NCBI RefSeq assembly: GCF_000969905.1
Contig: NZ_CP009520.1
Location: forward strand, 2,046,001-2,110,000
DNA: 64,000 bases
Direction: 5' to 3'
Source of the DNA: Methanosarcina vacuolata Z-761
GTDB lineage: Archaea > Halobacteriota > Methanosarcinia > Methanosarcinales > Methanosarcinaceae
Shown: in pieces, positions 25,592 to 35,521 of the stretch
Layout of the letters: the number at the start of each line of letters is the position of its first letter
How positions within the stretch are numbered: the stretch's first letter is position 1
Translations under genes and position numbers: made by a program
Notes under the pieces: model-generated
Database searches by the model: none
Seen by the model: only the letters and a program-made list of their open reading frames with translations
Told to the model about the DNA's origin: nothing

Positions 25592-26887
25592 TTAAGTATA
25601 GTAGTCCCATTGAAAAACTCCCCTGAAGATATCGCAAATGTAATGTCTTATTTGGGTAGAGAGGCTTTCTGATGTACTTCCATATCCAACACTTTCTCCA
25701 TTTGCAGATTCAATATTCTTGCCACTCTCATAGTCAGTATCCTTCCCGTCATCAGACTCAGTGTTTTTTCCACCTTCATACTCAGTGCCTTCTCTATTAT
25801 TCGCCAACTTAACTAACCATGCGTTCCCGTTTTTAACGCCCGCAGCTACATATCCACCATCTGAAGTCTGTTGAACGGAATATAGCGTGCAATTAGAAAA
25901 TATTTTCATCCACTCCTGATTACCTTCACTGTCTGTCTTAAGTATGAAAGCAGCACCTTCAGTACCATAGGAACAGAATTCGGTGTACCTACCAGTCAAT
26001 AAATAGCCATCATCAGAAGTCACCGAAAGAGAAAACGCAGAATCATCCAGTGGTCCACCAAAGGTCTTGTTCCATTGCTCTTGACCATATTCATCAGTCT
26101 TGATAAGCCATATGTCATAATTACTGTTTGTTTCATTTAGATTGACTTCACTGGCAACTACATATCCGCCATTTGGAGCCTGTTTGGCAGAACTTAACAA
26201 CGGATCTAACGTTTCGGAACTATTCTTTTTACCAAAAGTATTATTCCACTGCTGGATACCATTTATGTCATATTTAGTTAATCTGATATCAGCATCAATT
26301 ATAAGCAAATCGAATTCACTTCCAACTTCATACTCAACCATATCCCCAACTATGTATCCTCCATCAAAGGTACGTTCAGCTCTATACTGAAGGTAATCTT
26401 CGTGAGTAATATTATCAGAAATTTTATCCCACATTTTATTTCCATTCTTGTCGGTCTTAATCAGCCAGGGTTCACCATAACCAGAAGGAAATGTGTAACC
26501 TGAGAGCACGTAACCACCATCTGAAGTTTGTCGGGTGAAATATCCTCCATCAAAATAAGTTCCCCCGTAAGTTTTATTCCACTGCATATTCCCACTTTTA
26601 TCAACCTTGATAAGCCAGGCGTCCGGACAACCTTCTGTACCTTTGCCGTATGAAGCCGTTGTGCCTGCCACTATATACCCTCCCTCTGAAGTCTGTTGAA
26701 TGCACCAGGCACTATCTTCACCATTTCCACCAAAAGATCTGTTCCATTGTTCTGCAGGTTCTTCTACAGCTGCCACATTTGATACCTGTAAAAACAGAAC
26801 TAAAAAAAGAAAAATTTGAAAGATTATATATTCAACATTTTTAATCACTGTGCTTCCCTCAAAAAACAACTGTAACAGATAAGTCAT
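25592..26887 (-). CDS. secreted repeat protein (QTSDGGYIVAG repeats)
   Basis: 431 residues with an N-terminal hydrophobic segment (IIFQIFLFLVLFLQVSNVAA), a probable signal peptide or anchor. The body has about six ~50-residue repeats of the type WNKTFGGxxxDxGxxxxQTSDGGYIVAGxT, each containing WLIKTDKNGN, a propeller-like blade family common in Methanosarcina surface proteins. The C-terminal part is a low-complexity DDGKDT/ESGKNIE linker ending in a short hydrophobic tail. It is probably extracellular and its ligand is unknown. It is convergent with the TetR gene, separated by 28 bases. Confidence 0.8.
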   Translation of the reverse strand: MTYLLQLFFEGSTVIKNVEYIIFQIFLFLVLFLQVSNVAAVEEPAEQWNRSFGGNGEDSAWCIQQTSEGGYIVAGTTASYGKGTEGCPDAWLIKVDKSGNMQWNKTYGGTYFDGGYFTRQTSDGGYVLSGYTFPSGYGEPWLIKTDKNGNKMWDKISDNITHEDYLQYRAERTFDGGYIVGDMVEYEVGSEFDLLIIDADIRLTKYDINGIQQWNNTFGKKNSSETLDPLLSSAKQAPNGGYVVASEVNLNETNSNYDIWLIKTDEYGQEQWNKTFGGPLDDSAFSLSVTSDDGYLLTGRYTEFCSYGTEGAAFILKTDSEGNQEWMKIFSNCTLYSVQQTSDGGYVAAGVKNGNAWLVKLANNREGTEYEGGKNTESDDGKDTDYESGKNIESANGESVGYGSTSESLSTQIRHYICDIFRGVFQWDYYT

Positions 26888-27310
26888 GACTTTTGATTAA
26901 ATATTTAAAGAGTTTTCTCTAAATATGAATGTTGCGGATTATTAATATATTAATATTAAGGGAAAACTTAGGTTTAGAGACCTGTTCCAGACCTATGGAT
27001 CGGGTAATTTTCAGAGTGTTGTCAAAACTGGACTTTGAGACATAAAACTTAAGCTCCACAACCAAAAACCTGCCATCAAGTTTAAGGTGGAAAGCAATTT
27101 AGAAGAGAAAGAATGCAAACCAATGTTATACATTTTTAAATTTGAGCATATTATTCTAATACATAGTCATATTTGTTTAAAATATAATATATTTAGATAA
27201 ACAGAGCATTTATAAAAATACTTATTTAGCACTAAATTCCTGTACACATAAGTACATCAAAGGACAGATTAATAACAGAAAAGCAATTATTGTGGAATTC
27301 GGTAGATAAG
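26888..27310. other. intergenic region
   Basis: About 420 AT-rich bases between divergent genes. I see no repeat, hairpin or further ORF of note. A TATA-like run (aatataatatatttagat, ~27181-27198) could serve the methyltransferase gene. Confidence 0.35.
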
Positions 27311-28108
27311 ATGGATTACGTACACGGATATTCTAATAGAGAGAATTCTAGACTTTGTGATCAGGCAAATGCACTCACTGAGCTATTACATCATGATACT
27401 ATATACCCTCCAGGAAGTAAAGTGCTTGAAGCTGGCTGCGGTGTGGGCGCACAAACAGTCATACTTAGCAGAAATAGCCCCGAAGCCAGCATTACATCAA
27501 TTGATATTTCAGATGAATCAGTTGAAAAAGCAAGACAATTGGCTGAAAAAGAGGGGGTGAAGAATGTTGATTTTCAGGTAGCTAGTATCTTCGATCTACC
27601 CTATGAAGACGAGACTTTCGACCATATTTTCATATGCTTTGTACTTGAACACCTTAAAAATCCTCTTGATGCCTTATTGTCAGTTAAGAGGGTACTTAAA
27701 AAAGAGGGTACGATAACTGTCATAGAGGGTGATCACGGTTCAAGCTATTTCTACCCCAGGAGCGATGAAGCTATGCAAGCAATAAAGTGTCTGATTGATT
27801 TTCAGGAACTTTTGGGGGGCAATTCTCTTATAGGCAGAGAAATTTATCCGCTATTAAATCGGACTGGTTTTAAAAACGTAATTGTCTCCCCCAGAATGGT
27901 ATATGTTGATTCGAGTAAACCCGATCTGGTAGAGGGATTTACGAAAAATACTTTCACTGCGATGGTCGAGGGTGTCAGGAAGCAGGCGCTGGAACTAAAG
28001 ATGATCGACGAAAAAACGTGGAATAAAGGCATTAACGACCTCTACCGGACAGCCGGGCAAGAAGGCACGTTTTGTTATACCTTTTTTAAAGGCACAGCTA
28101 TTAAATAA
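27311..28108 (+). CDS. class I SAM-dependent methyltransferase
   Basis: 265 residues from the ATG at 27311 (MDYVHGYSNRENSRLCDQAN); a TTG at 27290 would add seven residues. Motif I is VLEAGCGVGAQTVIL, followed by ITSIDISDESVEKAR, FQVASIFDLPYEDETFDHI, the post-I acidic loop, and CFVLEHLKNPLDAL. This is the UbiE/Methyltransf_11/25 fold. The N-terminal MDYVHGYS start is shared with a methyltransferase group in methanogens whose substrate is undefined. No operon partner; an IS1634-type element begins about 100 bases downstream. Confidence 0.87.
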   Translation: MDYVHGYSNRENSRLCDQANALTELLHHDTIYPPGSKVLEAGCGVGAQTVILSRNSPEASITSIDISDESVEKARQLAEKEGVKNVDFQVASIFDLPYEDETFDHIFICFVLEHLKNPLDALLSVKRVLKKEGTITVIEGDHGSSYFYPRSDEAMQAIKCLIDFQELLGGNSLIGREIYPLLNRTGFKNVIVSPRMVYVDSSKPDLVEGFTKNTFTAMVEGVRKQALELKMIDEKTWNKGINDLYRTAGQEGTFCYTFFKGTAIK

Positions 28109-28210
28109 TCTCGCCATAGGTCTGTGCTTTCTTGACTCTTTTTGCCAGTATGAAGTCGATCAACTAAGAGATTGTGCAAGGTTTTTAACCAGGCAAACTT
28201 ATAATTGTTT

Positions 28211-30152
28211 ATTTAAACTTTACTTTCAAAGAAGTGCGATTTTTGCTTGGATTTCTCCTCAAAACCACTATCAGATGCCTTTTCATTTCTCTTTAATTTG
28301 TTGATCCTAACTACTAAATTCACTTTAAAAGGTCTAATACTAACGATTTAATTGGAAAAGTATTTATAAATGTTGATCCTAATTAAAGAGTATGGTATTT
28401 TTGAGAAAGAAACTTATCAAAGGCAAACCTTACTGGTACATTGTAGAAGCTGCCAGGGTTAACGGAAAGGTAAAGACTGTTTTTCAGATTTATCTGGGTA
28501 GTGCAGAAAAAATACTTGAAATGAAAAAACAATGTGAATCGATGCCTTATGATAAACTTAAGTCTTTTGAGTACGGCAAGCTTGCCGCACTCCTTCATGT
28601 AAATGAAGAACTTGGATTCATTGACATAGTAAACAAGCATACTGACAAAAAATTAATAGATGGATTGAGTGTTGGAGAATACCTTTTACTCGATATAATT
28701 GGGAAAAGTCACGGCATTTTAAGTGAAAACGGGATCGAAGACTGGTTCAAAAAATCCCCAATATCTTTCATGTGGAAGTTTCCTCACAAACTAAATTGCC
28801 AGAATTTCCTGAACCAAATGAGTTACATTGATTCAGATACGATGAAAAAGATTGAAGACGACCTTTGTCGGGTTCTTGTTGAGAAGGGGTTAACTCCATC
28901 AATAATGTTTGTTGATGAATCAAACTGGTTTACCTTTGCCACTAATTATGATGAAAAAAGTGAACTGCTTCATAAAGGATATAACAAAAAGCATCGTAAA
29001 GACAAAAATCAAATTTGTGTATCACTGGCTGTAAATGAAAACAATATACCCTTTATTCACGAAACTTATCCTGGAAATGTTCCTGATTCGGAAGAATTTT
29101 CGGGCATTGTAGACAAAATCATAAATCGACTGACTGAATTAAATATCTGTTCTGAAGATCTTGTTCTTGTTTTCGATAAAGGTAACAACTCTAAGGATAA
29201 CATTGAAAAGGTAATCTCAAAAATGAGTTTTGTAGGAGCCGCAAAAGCAAATCAGGCTGAGGAACTCCTTGATGTTCCACTTTCAAGGTATAATTACTTG
29301 TATAAAAACACAAAAGGTAACGAGATTTTTGGATATAGGACAAAACATCAGTTCTACGGAACAGAATTCATAACCGTAATTACCTATAATGAAGGGACTT
29401 ACAAACTTCAAAAAAGCACTTATGAAACAAACAAATCAAAAATAATTGATCAACTCCAAGACCTGCAGAGAAGATTAGAAAGCAGTAAAGGAAAAGAGAG
29501 AAACAGAAGCAGTGTCGAAAATGAAGTTTCAGAAATTATTCTGAAAAAATTCAGGACTGTCATAAAATACGAAATAATTGAAGCTCCTGAAGGTAAGAAA
29601 AAACCTCAGTTGAAGTTCTGGGTTGATGAGGAAAACGAAAAAAGGTGTGAAAAAACGTTTGGTAAGAATATTCTGTTTACGGATAAGCAGGAGTGGCATA
29701 CTAAAAAGATAGTGAAAACATATAACAGTAAAAATCTTGTTGAAGACGATTTTAAGCTGTTGAACGATCATTTACTTGTCCCTGTAGGACCAGTGTATCA
29801 CCACAAGGATGAAAATATAAGGGTTCATGTATTTTTGGCTATGATTGGCCTGCTTTTCTACAGATATTTGGCCTGGGAAGCAAAGATATATGGGTTTTCT
29901 ATGAAACAACTGATTGAAAAACTGTCTGAAATTAAGATTGCAGTAGTTCAGGAAAAAGAATCCAAAAAAAGCAAAATTATTGTGGAAGAAATGGACACTA
30001 AACAAGCATCGTTATTTTCTTTTCTGAATCTGGAGAAATATCTGCCATCGTAATAGAATCGTTATTGGTAGGATTATTCTTTTATTAGGCATACACAGAT
30101 AAAGCCGCAGGATAACGTAAAATCAGTCATCTTTGAAAGCAAAGTTAAAATT
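28211..30152 (+). mobile_element. IS1634-type insertion sequence
   Basis: About 1.94 kb. The left end tttaaactttactttcaaag (from 28213) and the reverse complement of the right end (tttaactttgctttcaaaga, 30129-30148) form ~30-bp imperfect inverted repeats around one long transposase gene. Size and gene layout fit the IS1634 branch of the IS4 superfamily. I could not fix the exact outer bases or a target duplication. A solo end of the same type lies at 5474-5505. Confidence 0.7.
28392..30053 (+). CDS. IS1634-family transposase
   Basis: 553 residues, full length for the family. DDE-type residues are expected in MFVDESNWFTF and LVLVFDKGNNSKDN, and the C-terminal core has VFLAMIGLLFYRYLAWEAK. Other family features are the N-terminal KLIKGKPYWYIVEAARVNGKV and SVGEYLLLDIIG. 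The frame is uninterrupted, so the element may be mobile. It is preceded by AT-rich DNA with a TATA-like sequence near 28365. Confidence 0.85.
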   Translation: MVFLRKKLIKGKPYWYIVEAARVNGKVKTVFQIYLGSAEKILEMKKQCESMPYDKLKSFEYGKLAALLHVNEELGFIDIVNKHTDKKLIDGLSVGEYLLLDIIGKSHGILSENGIEDWFKKSPISFMWKFPHKLNCQNFLNQMSYIDSDTMKKIEDDLCRVLVEKGLTPSIMFVDESNWFTFATNYDEKSELLHKGYNKKHRKDKNQICVSLAVNENNIPFIHETYPGNVPDSEEFSGIVDKIINRLTELNICSEDLVLVFDKGNNSKDNIEKVISKMSFVGAAKANQAEELLDVPLSRYNYLYKNTKGNEIFGYRTKHQFYGTEFITVITYNEGTYKLQKSTYETNKSKIIDQLQDLQRRLESSKGKERNRSSVENEVSEIILKKFRTVIKYEIIEAPEGKKKPQLKFWVDEENEKRCEKTFGKNILFTDKQEWHTKKIVKTYNSKNLVEDDFKLLNDHLLVPVGPVYHHKDENIRVHVFLAMIGLLFYRYLAWEAKIYGFSMKQLIEKLSEIKIAVVQEKESKKSKIIVEEMDTKQASLFSFLNLEKYLPS

Positions 30153-30233
30153 TCCTAATGTATTCACAATGTATTGGTGAATTCTGTCTTTGTTGGTAAA
30201 CTCTGTCTTAACTCCACACGCCGAGGCTAAACC

Positions 30234-31127
30234 ATGAGAAATATTGTAAAACATGCAATTTTTTTAGTTGGAGCTCTTTTTTTGCTGACATTAAACGCTT
30301 TAGCACTGCCCGATCCTTCAAATGACACTTTCAAACCCGAAAACAATAGTGAAGAACCCATTGGTGTTGACATATGTATAGATTTCGTACCATACAACCA
30401 TGAGGAGTTGAGAAATTATTCCGACATGATTGTAATAGGCACCGTTAAAGAAATACTTCCGTCCAAATGGAATACCATAGATGGGAAACAACCTGATAAA
30501 CCAATTTCTGAACTCTACTTTGAAAATATTATTTACACTGACATCGTTATAAGTGTTGATGAGTACCTGAAAAACCCGCTATCATCCAGAGATGTTATTG
30601 TGAGAGTTACTGGTGGGACAGTTGGAAATGTCAAAATGACTACAGATGCTGATCCAAGCTTCAAAACGGGTGAGAAAGTTTTGATTTACCTGAACAAGGA
30701 CAATAATTCAAATACAAAGGATTTTGGCCCTGAACATTTTACAGTTACAAATTTTTATCGGGGAAAATATACATTAACTGACGATGGAAAAGCTATAACA
30801 CTATATGAAAATACTACTCTTAATGAGTTGCTTCGTACGATTAATAAAACCAAAAATAAGGCAAATGATGCTGGAATATCAAATGATGCTGGAATATCAA
30901 ATGATGCTGGAATATCAAATGATGCTGGAATATCAAATGATGCTGGAATATTAAATGATATCGGAATATTAAATACCGGAATATTAAATGATACGGAAAC
31001 GGCGAGCAAGCAGGAACAAAATTCCAGTTCTACTCAGGAACCAAAAAGTGCTCCTTTCCTGAGCTCTTTCTGGGCGTTTGCAGCAGTGATCGGAGTAATC
31101 ATATATCAAAGAAAGAAAAAACAATAA
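30234..31127 (+). CDS. surface-anchored protein with NDAGIS repeats
   Basis: 297 residues. A signal peptide is visible at the start (FLVGALFLLTLNALALP) and a C-terminal membrane helix with basic tail at the end (FWAFAAVIGVIIYQRKKKQ), a topology typical of archaeal surface proteins. The globular part (~50-200) contains DMIVIGTVKEILPSKW and a TGEKVLIYLNKDN segment and may form a beta-rich domain; I do not know its family. A low-complexity spacer (~210-250) contains five NDAGIS repeats plus decayed copies. Role unknown, outside the cell. Confidence 0.75.
   Translation: MRNIVKHAIFLVGALFLLTLNALALPDPSNDTFKPENNSEEPIGVDICIDFVPYNHEELRNYSDMIVIGTVKEILPSKWNTIDGKQPDKPISELYFENIIYTDIVISVDEYLKNPLSSRDVIVRVTGGTVGNVKMTTDADPSFKTGEKVLIYLNKDNNSNTKDFGPEHFTVTNFYRGKYTLTDDGKAITLYENTTLNELLRTINKTKNKANDAGISNDAGISNDAGISNDAGISNDAGILNDIGILNTGILNDTETASKQEQNSSSTQEPKSAPFLSSFWAFAAVIGVIIYQRKKKQ
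30864..30998 (+). repeat. 18-bp in-frame tandem repeat
   Basis: Five near-perfect copies of aatgatgctggaatatca followed by three decayed ones, all in frame in the surface-protein gene (NDAGIS). They lengthen the spacer between the globular domain and the membrane anchor. Confidence 0.9.
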
Positions 31128-31416
31128 CTGTGTATGTTCTTTCTTCGATTTATTGATTTTTGATTCAGATTTGGGAAGAAAATAGAAAAGTGAGTGTTCA
31201 TATTAATGGCATTCTTTTATTCAGGTTCAGGAATGAGAGACTTGAAGTAATGCTAGTTCACTCGGGTGGACCAATCTGATCAAAAAAACTATGGAGTGGG
31301 GTCAAACCCAAAGGGCTATCCGGTGTAAGAAAATCGGAAAGTAATACAGAATACCCGGCAGAAAGTTTATCCTGAAAAGATAAATTCTTTATAGCTTGAA
31401 ACTAAACTAATTTACA
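31128..31416. other. intergenic region
   Basis: 289 bases between two co-oriented genes. A possible TATA box (ttctttatagc) lies near 31385. Nothing else is recognised. Confidence 0.35.
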
Positions 31417-32973
31417 ATGTTTGTGACCGTCCGAAAACCCCACTCCTTTTCAGTTCTATTTATTCTTTTAACGCTTATTGTCTTTTTCATTTTTCCAGTT
31501 CCTGCCTCCGGACTGACCGAAGTGGAGGTAAATCCTGTTAACACACCTCAGGGCGCAGTCGTGCTGATTGTAGACGGGCTAAGTGCACCTTTTATCTATC
31601 CTGAACTTACACCGCATGCGCTTGACGGGGCATCCCTTGAAAAAGCCGAACTTGAAAATCTACCCGAAATAAGTAAGGAAAGTATCAGAGTTCTGGAATT
31701 CCGAGCACCTCAGACCTTTACCGAAGGAGGGCATTCAGTACTTGTCACGGGAAACCCGGGTGCAGACAGTGAACTTGTAAGCTTCAAAGATGCCACTATT
31801 TTCGATATTCTACACAGGGAAGGCTATCTCTGTATTGCAGTTATGGAAAGAGGGGATTCCTGGTCAATCCGTGCCGAGCAGGATGTCATTCTCAGGGATG
31901 AAAATAACTCTATAAATAAAATAAAAATTGTTCTCGAGCAACCCGAACCTTCCTCTGACAGGTTGGAGGTGCCTGAAGGGCTTTTACAGGTTATGGGAGA
32001 AGCAGTTGACAAAGCTCCCGGATATGTCACATCAAAAGAGACACGGGAAAAGTATAGCGGATATAACCGATGGGGAGTCGAGACTGCGTGCAATATTGTT
32101 AAGTATATGGCTAGAAACAGGCCGGAACAAAAATACATGCTCACTATCAACGTAGGCGCTGTAGATTCAAGCGGGCACCACCGGGATAATTATGGGTATG
32201 TAGACTGCATTGAATGTCTTGATACTGATATTTACCCTCTTTATGAGCTCTGCAAGAAAAATGACCTTGCCTTTGTACTAACAGCAGACCATGGAATGGG
32301 TTTTTCCAAAGACGATTCCAAGGGCGGTCATCAGTCAGAGAAATTTACGGAGACTTATGAAGCACAACTCATTCCCCTTATAGTGCATGCCCAGGATGTT
32401 GAAAGCGGAATTATCAAGGGAAAGCATGGTCAGGAAGACTTTGCTCCAACGCTGCTTGGAATTCTGGATATCCCAGACAGGCCAAGATTTGCAGAAGGAA
32501 AGCAGATTCTTCTGACAGGCCATGTAAACCTGAAAGTGGAACTTCCGGAAAAGGGCTCTGTAGAACTAAGAAAGAATGGGGATGGAAAAGACGGAAACGT
32601 GCAGGACGGAAATATTGTAGCTTCCCTGCAACATGATGACGAGTTTCTCTTCCTGGGGCTTGATCCAGAAAGCACCTATACGGTCAGTGCTGTTCTTGAT
32701 TCCGGAAACAGCCTTGAAGGGCAGGAAAAAGAGCTCACTCTTGAAACCGACTCGGTACTGGAATTCACTGAAAAAGGGCAGAAAATCGAAGAAAGTAGTG
32801 AAGAAAATTCAGAATCAGTATCAAGTTCAGGAAAAAACTCTACTGCTAGTTTCTTGAAAAAGGAATCTGGAAAATCTAATTCGAGCTTAACGCACCTGAT
32901 AGGATACTTTGTAATAGGATTGGTCAATCTTGTAGGAATTGTGATTATTGCAAAGATCCTGAAAAAAAGCTGA
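31417..32973 (+). CDS. membrane-anchored alkaline-phosphatase-superfamily protein
   Basis: 518 residues. Signal peptide at residues ~10-32 (FILLTLIVFFIFPVPASG) and a C-terminal helix (LIGYFVIGLVNLVGIVIIAKIL). The catalytic region fits the alkaline phosphatase/sulfatase/cofactor-independent phosphoglycerate mutase superfamily: metal Asp in VVLIVDGLSAP, the TEGGHSVLVTGN loop, VGAVDSSGHHRD, then LTADHGMGFSKDD and a final GGHQSEK histidine. The fold is clear; the substrate (phosphate, phosphonate or sulfate ester, perhaps on surface glycans) is not. A Ser/Glu-rich linker precedes the anchor. Confidence 0.8.
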   Translation: MFVTVRKPHSFSVLFILLTLIVFFIFPVPASGLTEVEVNPVNTPQGAVVLIVDGLSAPFIYPELTPHALDGASLEKAELENLPEISKESIRVLEFRAPQTFTEGGHSVLVTGNPGADSELVSFKDATIFDILHREGYLCIAVMERGDSWSIRAEQDVILRDENNSINKIKIVLEQPEPSSDRLEVPEGLLQVMGEAVDKAPGYVTSKETREKYSGYNRWGVETACNIVKYMARNRPEQKYMLTINVGAVDSSGHHRDNYGYVDCIECLDTDIYPLYELCKKNDLAFVLTADHGMGFSKDDSKGGHQSEKFTETYEAQLIPLIVHAQDVESGIIKGKHGQEDFAPTLLGILDIPDRPRFAEGKQILLTGHVNLKVELPEKGSVELRKNGDGKDGNVQDGNIVASLQHDDEFLFLGLDPESTYTVSAVLDSGNSLEGQEKELTLETDSVLEFTEKGQKIEESSEENSESVSSSGKNSTASFLKKESGKSNSSLTHLIGYFVIGLVNLVGIVIIAKILKKS

Positions 32974-33010
32974 AGAGATATTTACCACGCCTTTTTCCTG
33001 CTTTTTCGTT

Positions 33011-33033
33011 CAAGCCTTTTTTCAAAAGGCTTG
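33011..33033. terminator. hairpin at the end of acyP and the phosphatase-like gene
   Basis: Stem caagcctttt (33011-33020) pairs with aaaaggcttg (33024-33033) around a 3-base loop, overlapping the acyP stop codon. It lies between two convergent genes and could end both transcripts. The same stem core recurs after dinB at 44666-44692. Confidence 0.55.
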
Positions 33034-33300
33034 GTAAACATTTCCAAGGGCTTCTTTAAAAGTGACATCGACATCTTCCACATGAGCAAACATGGGCCCT
33101 TTCCTGAGTTCAGCAATATAAAGTTCCACAGATTCAGGTCTTCCTTCGGCAATGACAAAAACCCTGCCGTCCCTTAAATTTTTAGGGTTAGATTCTACGC
33201 CCAGACGCTCGGCAGCATTTCTAGCAAATCTTCGAAAACCCACACCCTGCACCCTTCCGGATACAAGGATTTCTGCCCGTACAGTTTCTCCAGAGGTCAC
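33022..33300 (-). CDS. acyP: acylphosphatase
   Basis: 92 residues, the standard length. Acylphosphatase hydrolyses the carboxyl-phosphate bond of acyl phosphates. The active-site loop VSGRVQGVGFRRFARNAAERLG carries the catalytic Arg, and the catalytic Asn lies in the following strand (ESNPKNLRDGRVFVIAEG). It is a small cytoplasmic alpha/beta fold. The start is the ATG at 33298-33300. It is convergent with the phosphatase-like gene, with a shared hairpin at the end. Confidence 0.95.
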   Translation of the reverse strand: MTSGETVRAEILVSGRVQGVGFRRFARNAAERLGVESNPKNLRDGRVFVIAEGRPESVELYIAELRKGPMFAHVEDVDVTFKEALGNVYQAF

Positions 33301-33534
33301 AAGTGGCTATTTTGAATAACCCTGATTTATAGTTATGGTTATTTCTGATGGGGAAGTTCGAAGGGAGGTGGTTTTTGAGATCTAACAAGAGGCGAAATAT
33401 AAGGGAAATAAAGAAAGTTTTCTTAACGCAAATTTGTAATTCAGCATAGTGTCAAGGCCGATTTTTCTTCATTTTAGCCGGATTACTTTTCCCCATCTTT
33501 TGATATGAATTTTACTCAATTTTTCATAAACTTG
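33301..33534. other. intergenic region before the istB remnant
   Basis: About 230 bases with no gene. On the minus strand the istB frame, past its TAG stop, continues for 21 codons (QVYEKLSKIHIKRWGKVIRLK) before TGA. This is probably chance, but is noted because TAG can be sense in this genus. Confidence 0.35.
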
Positions 33535-33679
33535 CTATAAATTATTGACAAATATATTTCCTGTTTTAATTCCCTGCATCTTCTTTTCTTTCAGCCTGTA
33601 ACTTTCTCCTTTGATGTTAATCGTCGCACTATGCTGAAGGTCAGCTAAGTCGGGGAGATTACTCTCCCTTTCTCGCCTA

Positions 33680-33714
33680 AGAACTGTACGTGAGACTTTC
33701 ACCTCATACAGCTC
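33680..33714 (-). ncRNA. group II intron domain V
   Basis: A 34-35-base hairpin with the conserved internal loop gaggtgaaagtctc and a 3' ...acgtacagttct pairing to the 5' gagctgtatg. This is the catalytic heart of the ribozyme; it begins about one base after the TGA of the reverse transcriptase gene. Confidence 0.88.
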
Positions 33715-35521
33715 AAGCATCTCCTAACCCTTGTGTTGGGCAGCAGTTATTTGATTTGGAGTTAGTTGCGTGGTATTGTCTATGACAGTGTGCATGCAAA
33801 TAGATTAAGTTGGATGTTCTGTTATCTTCGTGGCTTCCATTCTTGTGATGTAGAGGTCTTTCTACTGCATCAGTATTAATGTCAATTGGAAAATTGCAGA
33901 TAGGACATATGCCTTCTTGGTTATCCCACACTTTCTTGAATTTTCCTGAAAGCTTTCTTAAGCCTTGATTGTATTTGCGTTCAGAATAGTATCCTTTGTC
34001 GAGGTAAGGATTTATACCTAATGTTAGTTTGATGTGTCTAACTATCTTTTTATTTGATAAAAGCTTCAGTTGGTTTGTTTCAGTTGAAAATACCCAATGT
34101 CTTGCTCCCTTGGTATGCCAGTATTTCCGACTTATCCAGTGATGGGATCTACCTGGGTGTCTTCTCTTGGCCCACTTCCATGTCATACTCCAGATTCTTT
34201 TATCCATTTCAGAGAATATTTCTTTGGATACCACGCCTTGATGGTAATTAGACCATCCAGTTATGATTGGGTTAAGAGTTTGGATTAATTTTTCTTGTGT
34301 CCAAGGTTTGCCATTCTTAATGACATCACTGATTTTCTCAGTGACTTTCTGAATGGATTTTTTGGATGGTTTGATAAGAAGCTTTCCTTTGTATTTTCTG
34401 AAATTCCAGCCTAAAAAGTCAAAACCATCGTTAATATGGGTAATTAGTGTTTTTTCTTCCGATAATTCCAGACCTTTATCCTTTAGGAATATTTTAATCA
34501 GTTCTTTGGCTTCTTCCGCTATTTCCTCAGTTTTTGCAGTAACAATGAAGTCATCTGCATACCTTACAAAATTTACGTTATGTTTATCACGTTGAAATTT
34601 TGTTATTCTTCCACTTTTTCCGCGATGATATTTATTTGCCAATATACCTTCAATCCCATCTAAGGTCATGTTGGCAAGAATTGGGGATATGATACCACCT
34701 TGCGGTGTACCTTTTTTGGTCGGAAAGAGGTTTTGTTTAAAAACGAAGCCTGCTTTAAGGAATTGTTTAAGAACTGATTTGTCCATTGGAATATTGTCAA
34801 GTAACCATTGGTGACTAATGTTATCGAAGCAACCTTTTATATCTCCTTCCAGTATCCAGGATGCAGAGAACTTTTGACATGTGCATCCAAATATTTGTTC
34901 GCATGCGTCATGTGTACTTCTGAATTTTCTAAATCCAAAGGAGTGTTTGTCTGCCGTAGCTTCTGAAATCGGGTTAAGTGCTAATGCATATAATGATTGC
35001 ATAGCTCTGTCGTACATGGTTGGGATACCTAAAGGTCGTTTCTTTGACTTCCCATATTTTTCAATATGAACTCTTTTTAATGGTTTGGCTTTATATCTTC
35101 TGTTAGTTAGACTAAGGGAGGCTTTCATCTTGGCGTCGGGAGTTTTCCACAATTCACCATCGATTCCTGCCGTTTTCTTACCTTTGTTCTGAATTACCTT
35201 TCTGACAGCTAACAATTTGGCGTAGAAAGAGTGGGTTAACAAATAGCTTAATCTTTTAACTAAGTTCCATTTGCCTTTAAAAACCGCTTTCGTAATCCTG
35301 ACTTGTAGCCTATTAACATGTGTTTCAACTGCTTTCCAATTGATATTGTTCCATCGAAATTTCAGTTGTTTGTTAGTGAGCTTCTCGTTGATTGGTTCAG
35401 CTTGTTCACTATAACAGCCAGTCTCTCTGTTTGTTTTATTCCATAAGAGATTGACAGCAAGTGTTTCTGCTTTCTGAATCAGCGTATTTGAATGACTCCC
35501 TTTCATAGGACATACTTTCAT
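33713..35521 (-). CDS. ltrA: group II intron reverse transcriptase/maturase with HNH endonuclease
   Basis: 602 residues, full length. The reverse transcriptase domain shows KKRPLGIPTMYDRAMQ, EGDIKGCFDNISH, KGTPQGGIISPILANM and the catalytic VRYADDFIV. The maturase X domain follows (GWSNYHQGVVSKEIF). The C-terminal HNH endonuclease has CPICNFPI, RPLHHKNGSHEDN and LIYLHAHCHRQYH. It assists splicing of its own intron RNA and performs target-primed reverse transcription. All key motifs are intact, so the intron may be mobile. The start is the ATG at 35519-35521. Confidence 0.95.
   Translation of the reverse strand: MKVCPMKGSHSNTLIQKAETLAVNLLWNKTNRETGCYSEQAEPINEKLTNKQLKFRWNNINWKAVETHVNRLQVRITKAVFKGKWNLVKRLSYLLTHSFYAKLLAVRKVIQNKGKKTAGIDGELWKTPDAKMKASLSLTNRRYKAKPLKRVHIEKYGKSKKRPLGIPTMYDRAMQSLYALALNPISEATADKHSFGFRKFRSTHDACEQIFGCTCQKFSASWILEGDIKGCFDNISHQWLLDNIPMDKSVLKQFLKAGFVFKQNLFPTKKGTPQGGIISPILANMTLDGIEGILANKYHRGKSGRITKFQRDKHNVNFVRYADDFIVTAKTEEIAEEAKELIKIFLKDKGLELSEEKTLITHINDGFDFLGWNFRKYKGKLLIKPSKKSIQKVTEKISDVIKNGKPWTQEKLIQTLNPIITGWSNYHQGVVSKEIFSEMDKRIWSMTWKWAKRRHPGRSHHWISRKYWHTKGARHWVFSTETNQLKLLSNKKIVRHIKLTLGINPYLDKGYYSERKYNQGLRKLSGKFKKVWDNQEGICPICNFPIDINTDAVERPLHHKNGSHEDNRTSNLIYLHAHCHRQYHATNSKSNNCCPTQGLGDA

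Noticed and set aside
33301-33534. Read-through extension of istB past its TAG
   Set aside because: The 21 codons after the TAG do not match IstB proteins and the gene is a truncated remnant, so this is probably chance.
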